DNA from: Alphaproteobacteria bacterium
GTDB taxonomy: Bacteria; Pseudomonadota; Alphaproteobacteria; Rhizobiales; Xanthobacteraceae
Direction of reading: 5' to 3'
Assembly: GCA_005884465.1 (NCBI GenBank)
Contig: VAZH01000283.1
Location: 1-6,153, forward strand
Length of the DNA stretch: 6,153 nucleotides
In this document: positions 3,667 to 6,153 of the stretch, in pieces
Numbering within the stretch: the first letter of the stretch is position 1
How the letters are laid out: each line of letters starts with the position of its first letter
The notes under the pieces: model-generated
The model's database searches: none
What the model saw: the letters and a program-made list of their open reading frames with translations, nothing else
What the model was told of the DNA's origin: nothing
Program-made: the position numbers and the translations under genes

Positions 3667-6153
3667 ATGGATCGCCTTGTCGCCATCGCAGTCAGCCGCC
3701 GCTATTTGATGGTGGGCCTGCTCGCCGTCGTGATAATCGGCGGCCTGATCGCGTTCAAGCAGCTCAATATCGAAGCCTACCCCGATCCGACGCCGCCGAT
3801 GGTCGACATCGTGACGCAAAGTCCGGGGTTGTCGTCGGAAGAGATCGAACGCTACATCACCATTCCGATCGAGACCCAGGTCTCGGGCATCAAGAACCTG
3901 CGCACGATGCGCACCATCTCGCTGTACGGGTTATCCGACGTCAAACTGCAGTTTTCGTTCGACTACACCTATGACGAGGCGCTGCAGCAGGTGCTGAACC
4001 GGTTGTCGCAACTGGCGCCCTTGCTTGGCAACGTGCAGCCGACGATTTCGCCGGTCAGCCCTATCGGCGAAATCTACCGCTACCGGCTGGCGGGGCCGCC
4101 AAATTACAGCGTGCTCGACCTGAAGACGCTGCAGGACTGGGTTTTGCAGCGCCGCTTTCGCGCCGTGCCCGGCGTGATCGACGTCACCGGCTGGGGTGGA
4201 AGGACCAAGACCTACGAGCTGGAGGTCGATTTCAACAAGCTGATCGCCTATGGCCTGACGCTGCCGCAACTGCTGCAGGCCGTCAGCAATTCCAACATCA
4301 ATGTCGGCGGCAACACGGTCAATATCGGCGCGCAATCCGCTGTAGTGCGCGGCGTCGGCCTGATCCGCTCGATCGACAACCTCGCCAACACCATGGTGTC
4401 GCAAAGCGGCGGCAATCCCGTGCTGGTCAAGGATATCGCCACGGTCACGGTCGGCGAGAAACCGCGACTCGGCATCGCTGGAATGAATCAAGACGACGAT
4501 ATCGTGCAGGGCACCGTGCTGATGCGCCGCGGCGAGCAAAGCTCGCCGACCATCGCGCGGGTCGAAGCGCTGGTGGCCTCCATCAACAATTCCAGCATCC
4601 TGCCGCCCGGCGTGCGGATCGAGCGAATCTACGACCGCAAGGATCTGATCGACATCACCACCGCGACGGTGCTGCACAACATGGTGGCCGGCATCCTCCT
4701 GATCGTGCTGCTGCAATGGATTTTCTTGGGCGATCTGCGCAGCGCGCTGATCGTCGGCGCCACCATCCCGTTCGCGCTGTTTTTTGCCGTGATCATCCTG
4801 GTGCTGCGCGGGGAATCCGCCAATCTGCTCTCGGTTGGCGCGATCGACTTCGGGTTGATCGTGGACGCTACCGTGATCATGGTGGAAGCGATCTTCCGCC
4901 GCTTGACTCAAACCACCGCGCTTTCGGAAGCGGAGCAAAGCCATATTTCAACGGAAACTGCCATGGGGATGAAGAGCCATGCCATCCTCAGCGCGGCGGC
5001 CGACGTGTCGCGGTCGATCTTCTTCGCCGCCGCCATCATCATCGCGGCGTTCTTGCCGCTGTTCACCTTAAGCGGCGTGGAGGGCAATATCTTCGGGCCG
5101 ATGGCGCGGACCTATGCCTATGCGCTGGCGGGCGGCCTGCTCGCGACATTCACGATCACACCGGCATTGAGCGTGATCATCCTGCCTTCGCACATCCACG
5201 AAACCGAAACCTGGATCATGGCGTTCCTGCATCGGCTCTATGTTCCGGTGTTGAACCGGGCCGTCGACAATCGAAAGCTGGTCATGGCGGGGGCCATCGG
5301 GCTTGTGGTCATGACGGTCGTATTTGGTCGCTTGCTGGGACTGGAATTCCTGCCCAAGCTCGAGGAGGGAAATCTCTGGATTCGCGCAACCTTGCCGCCG
5401 ACCATCTCGCTGCAGGAGGGCAACGCCTACGTCAACGAGATGCGCAAGATGATCCGCAGCTTTCCCGAGGTGGAATCCGTGGTATCGCAGCATGGCCGAC
5501 CTGATGACGGCACCGACGCTGCCGGGTTTTTCAATGCGGAATTCTTTGCGCCGCTAAAGCCGGTCAGCGAATGGCCCGATACCCATGACAAGGAAGAACT
5601 GACGGGTCGATTGCTGGCGAAACTGCAGGATAAGTTCCCCGGGGTTGAATTCAATTTCTCGCAGTACCTTCAAGACAACGTTTCCGAGGCGGTATCGGGA
5701 GTTAAGGGTGAAAACTCGATCAAGCTGTTTGGCAACGATCTCCAGGCCCTCACCGACACCGCCAACAAAATCAAATCTGTCCTGGCCACGGTACAGGGGA
5801 TCACCGATCTGGCAGTTTTCACGTCGCTCGGCCAACCCACCGTCCAGATTGATATCGATCGCGCGAAGGCCGCCCGGTACGGACTAGCCCCGGGGGACAT
5901 CAACGCCACCATCAAGGTAGCGATCGGCGGTGACAGCGCCGGTGATCTCTACGAACCCGGCAGCGACCGGCATTTTCCGATTATCGTCCGTCTTGCACCC
6001 GAATATCGCAAGAGTGCCGAGGCGATTCAGAATTTGCGGATCGGCGCGGCCGGTCCGAACGGCACGATCACGCAGATACCCTTGAGCGAAGTAGCCTCGA
6101 TCAACCTGGTCTCGGGCGCAGCCTACATCTATCGGGAACAGCAGGAGCGCTAT
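3667..6153 (+). CDS. CusA/CzcA family heavy-metal efflux RND transporter permease, 3' end outside window
   Basis: This frame is open through the window end, giving 829 codons with no stop; the family is usually about 1020-1070 residues, so roughly the last fifth is missing. It is the inner-membrane, proton-driven pump of a metal-efflux complex. TM1 lies at about 13-31. It is followed by the porter-domain entry NIEAYPDPTPP (34-44) and a first periplasmic loop up to about 335. TM2-TM4 lie at about 337-408, TM5 and TM6 at 450-507 and TM7 at 538-556, then LEFLPKLEEGNLWIRATLP opens the second loop. TM4 carries DFGLIVDATVIMVEA (394-408); Asp394, Asp400 and Glu407 correspond to CzcA D402, D408 and E415. 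SGVKGENSIKLFG and IDIDRAKAARYGL are family motifs. By eye the CusA methionine triad is not kept (NAEFF, QDNVSEAVSG), which disfavours copper/silver; nickel, cobalt, zinc or cadmium remain open. ATG 3667 directly follows an in-frame TGA and has only a weak GAAAG at 3651-3655. Confidence 0.95.
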   Translation, partial: MDRLVAIAVSRRYLMVGLLAVVIIGGLIAFKQLNIEAYPDPTPPMVDIVTQSPGLSSEEIERYITIPIETQVSGIKNLRTMRTISLYGLSDVKLQFSFDYTYDEALQQVLNRLSQLAPLLGNVQPTISPVSPIGEIYRYRLAGPPNYSVLDLKTLQDWVLQRRFRAVPGVIDVTGWGGRTKTYELEVDFNKLIAYGLTLPQLLQAVSNSNINVGGNTVNIGAQSAVVRGVGLIRSIDNLANTMVSQSGGNPVLVKDIATVTVGEKPRLGIAGMNQDDDIVQGTVLMRRGEQSSPTIARVEALVASINNSSILPPGVRIERIYDRKDLIDITTATVLHNMVAGILLIVLLQWIFLGDLRSALIVGATIPFALFFAVIILVLRGESANLLSVGAIDFGLIVDATVIMVEAIFRRLTQTTALSEAEQSHISTETAMGMKSHAILSAAADVSRSIFFAAAIIIAAFLPLFTLSGVEGNIFGPMARTYAYALAGGLLATFTITPALSVIILPSHIHETETWIMAFLHRLYVPVLNRAVDNRKLVMAGAIGLVVMTVVFGRLLGLEFLPKLEEGNLWIRATLPPTISLQEGNAYVNEMRKMIRSFPEVESVVSQHGRPDDGTDAAGFFNAEFFAPLKPVSEWPDTHDKEELTGRLLAKLQDKFPGVEFNFSQYLQDNVSEAVSGVKGENSIKLFGNDLQALTDTANKIKSVLATVQGITDLAVFTSLGQPTVQIDIDRAKAARYGLAPGDINATIKVAIGGDSAGDLYEPGSDRHFPIIVRLAPEYRKSAEAIQNLRIGAAGPNGTITQIPLSEVASINLVSGAAYIYREQQERY

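Noticed and set aside
3931..4944. A 337-codon minus-strand frame antisense to the permease
   Set aside because: It is a shadow frame of the permease gene. It is rich in His, Asp, Gln and Arg with no domain, and the permease reading frame is unbroken and full of family motifs.
4716..5504. A 262-codon plus-strand frame inside the permease in another frame
   Set aside because: It is Arg/His/Gly-rich out-of-frame text over the conserved membrane region of the permease, with no evidence of a frameshift or a real overlapping gene.

Overview
The window looks like a chromosomal segment of an alphaproteobacterium of the Bradyrhizobium / Rhodopseudomonas / Nitrobacter type. Three things point there: GC-rich coding sequence with C/G-ending codons, two kinds of intergenic palindromic repeat that I recall as widely dispersed in Bradyrhizobiaceae genomes, and a duplicated class III CoA-transferase of a form familiar from that group. 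The placement is inference from recall; no search was run.

Layout. Positions 1-336 hold no gene. They carry two adjoining blocks of dispersed, hairpin-rich repeat DNA (about 1-160 and 180-330). A small three-helix membrane protein of unknown function lies on the minus strand (337-624), and its stop codon is only 6 bases from the second repeat. A third repeat (641-746) fills most of the gap between this gene and a divergent plus-strand gene for a CaiB/BaiF (class III) CoA-transferase (783-2180). After a 165-base AT-richer gap with a possible terminator and promoter comes a metal-efflux operon on the plus strand. It consists of a CzcB/CusB-type periplasmic adaptor (2346-3590) and, 76 bases later, a CzcA/CusA-type (HME-RND) inner-membrane permease. 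The permease starts at 3667 and is cut by the window edge after 829 codons, roughly four fifths of its usual length.

How the genes work together. The adaptor and permease should form two of the three layers of a proton-driven tripartite pump that moves divalent or monovalent metal ions out of the periplasm or cytoplasm. The outer-membrane channel and any metal-responsive regulator are not in the window. The metal cannot be assigned; by eye, the methionine triad of copper/silver CusA is absent, and the TM4 acidic motif of the family is kept but with non-standard neighbours (DFGLIVDATVIMVEA). The CoA-transferase and the small membrane protein have no evident link to the pump.

I see no clearly novel system. 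The points most worth checking are the repeat occupying the shared promoter region of the divergent pair, the variant TM4 motif of the permease, the inactive-looking first half of the CoA-transferase, and a possible leader peptide before the permease.
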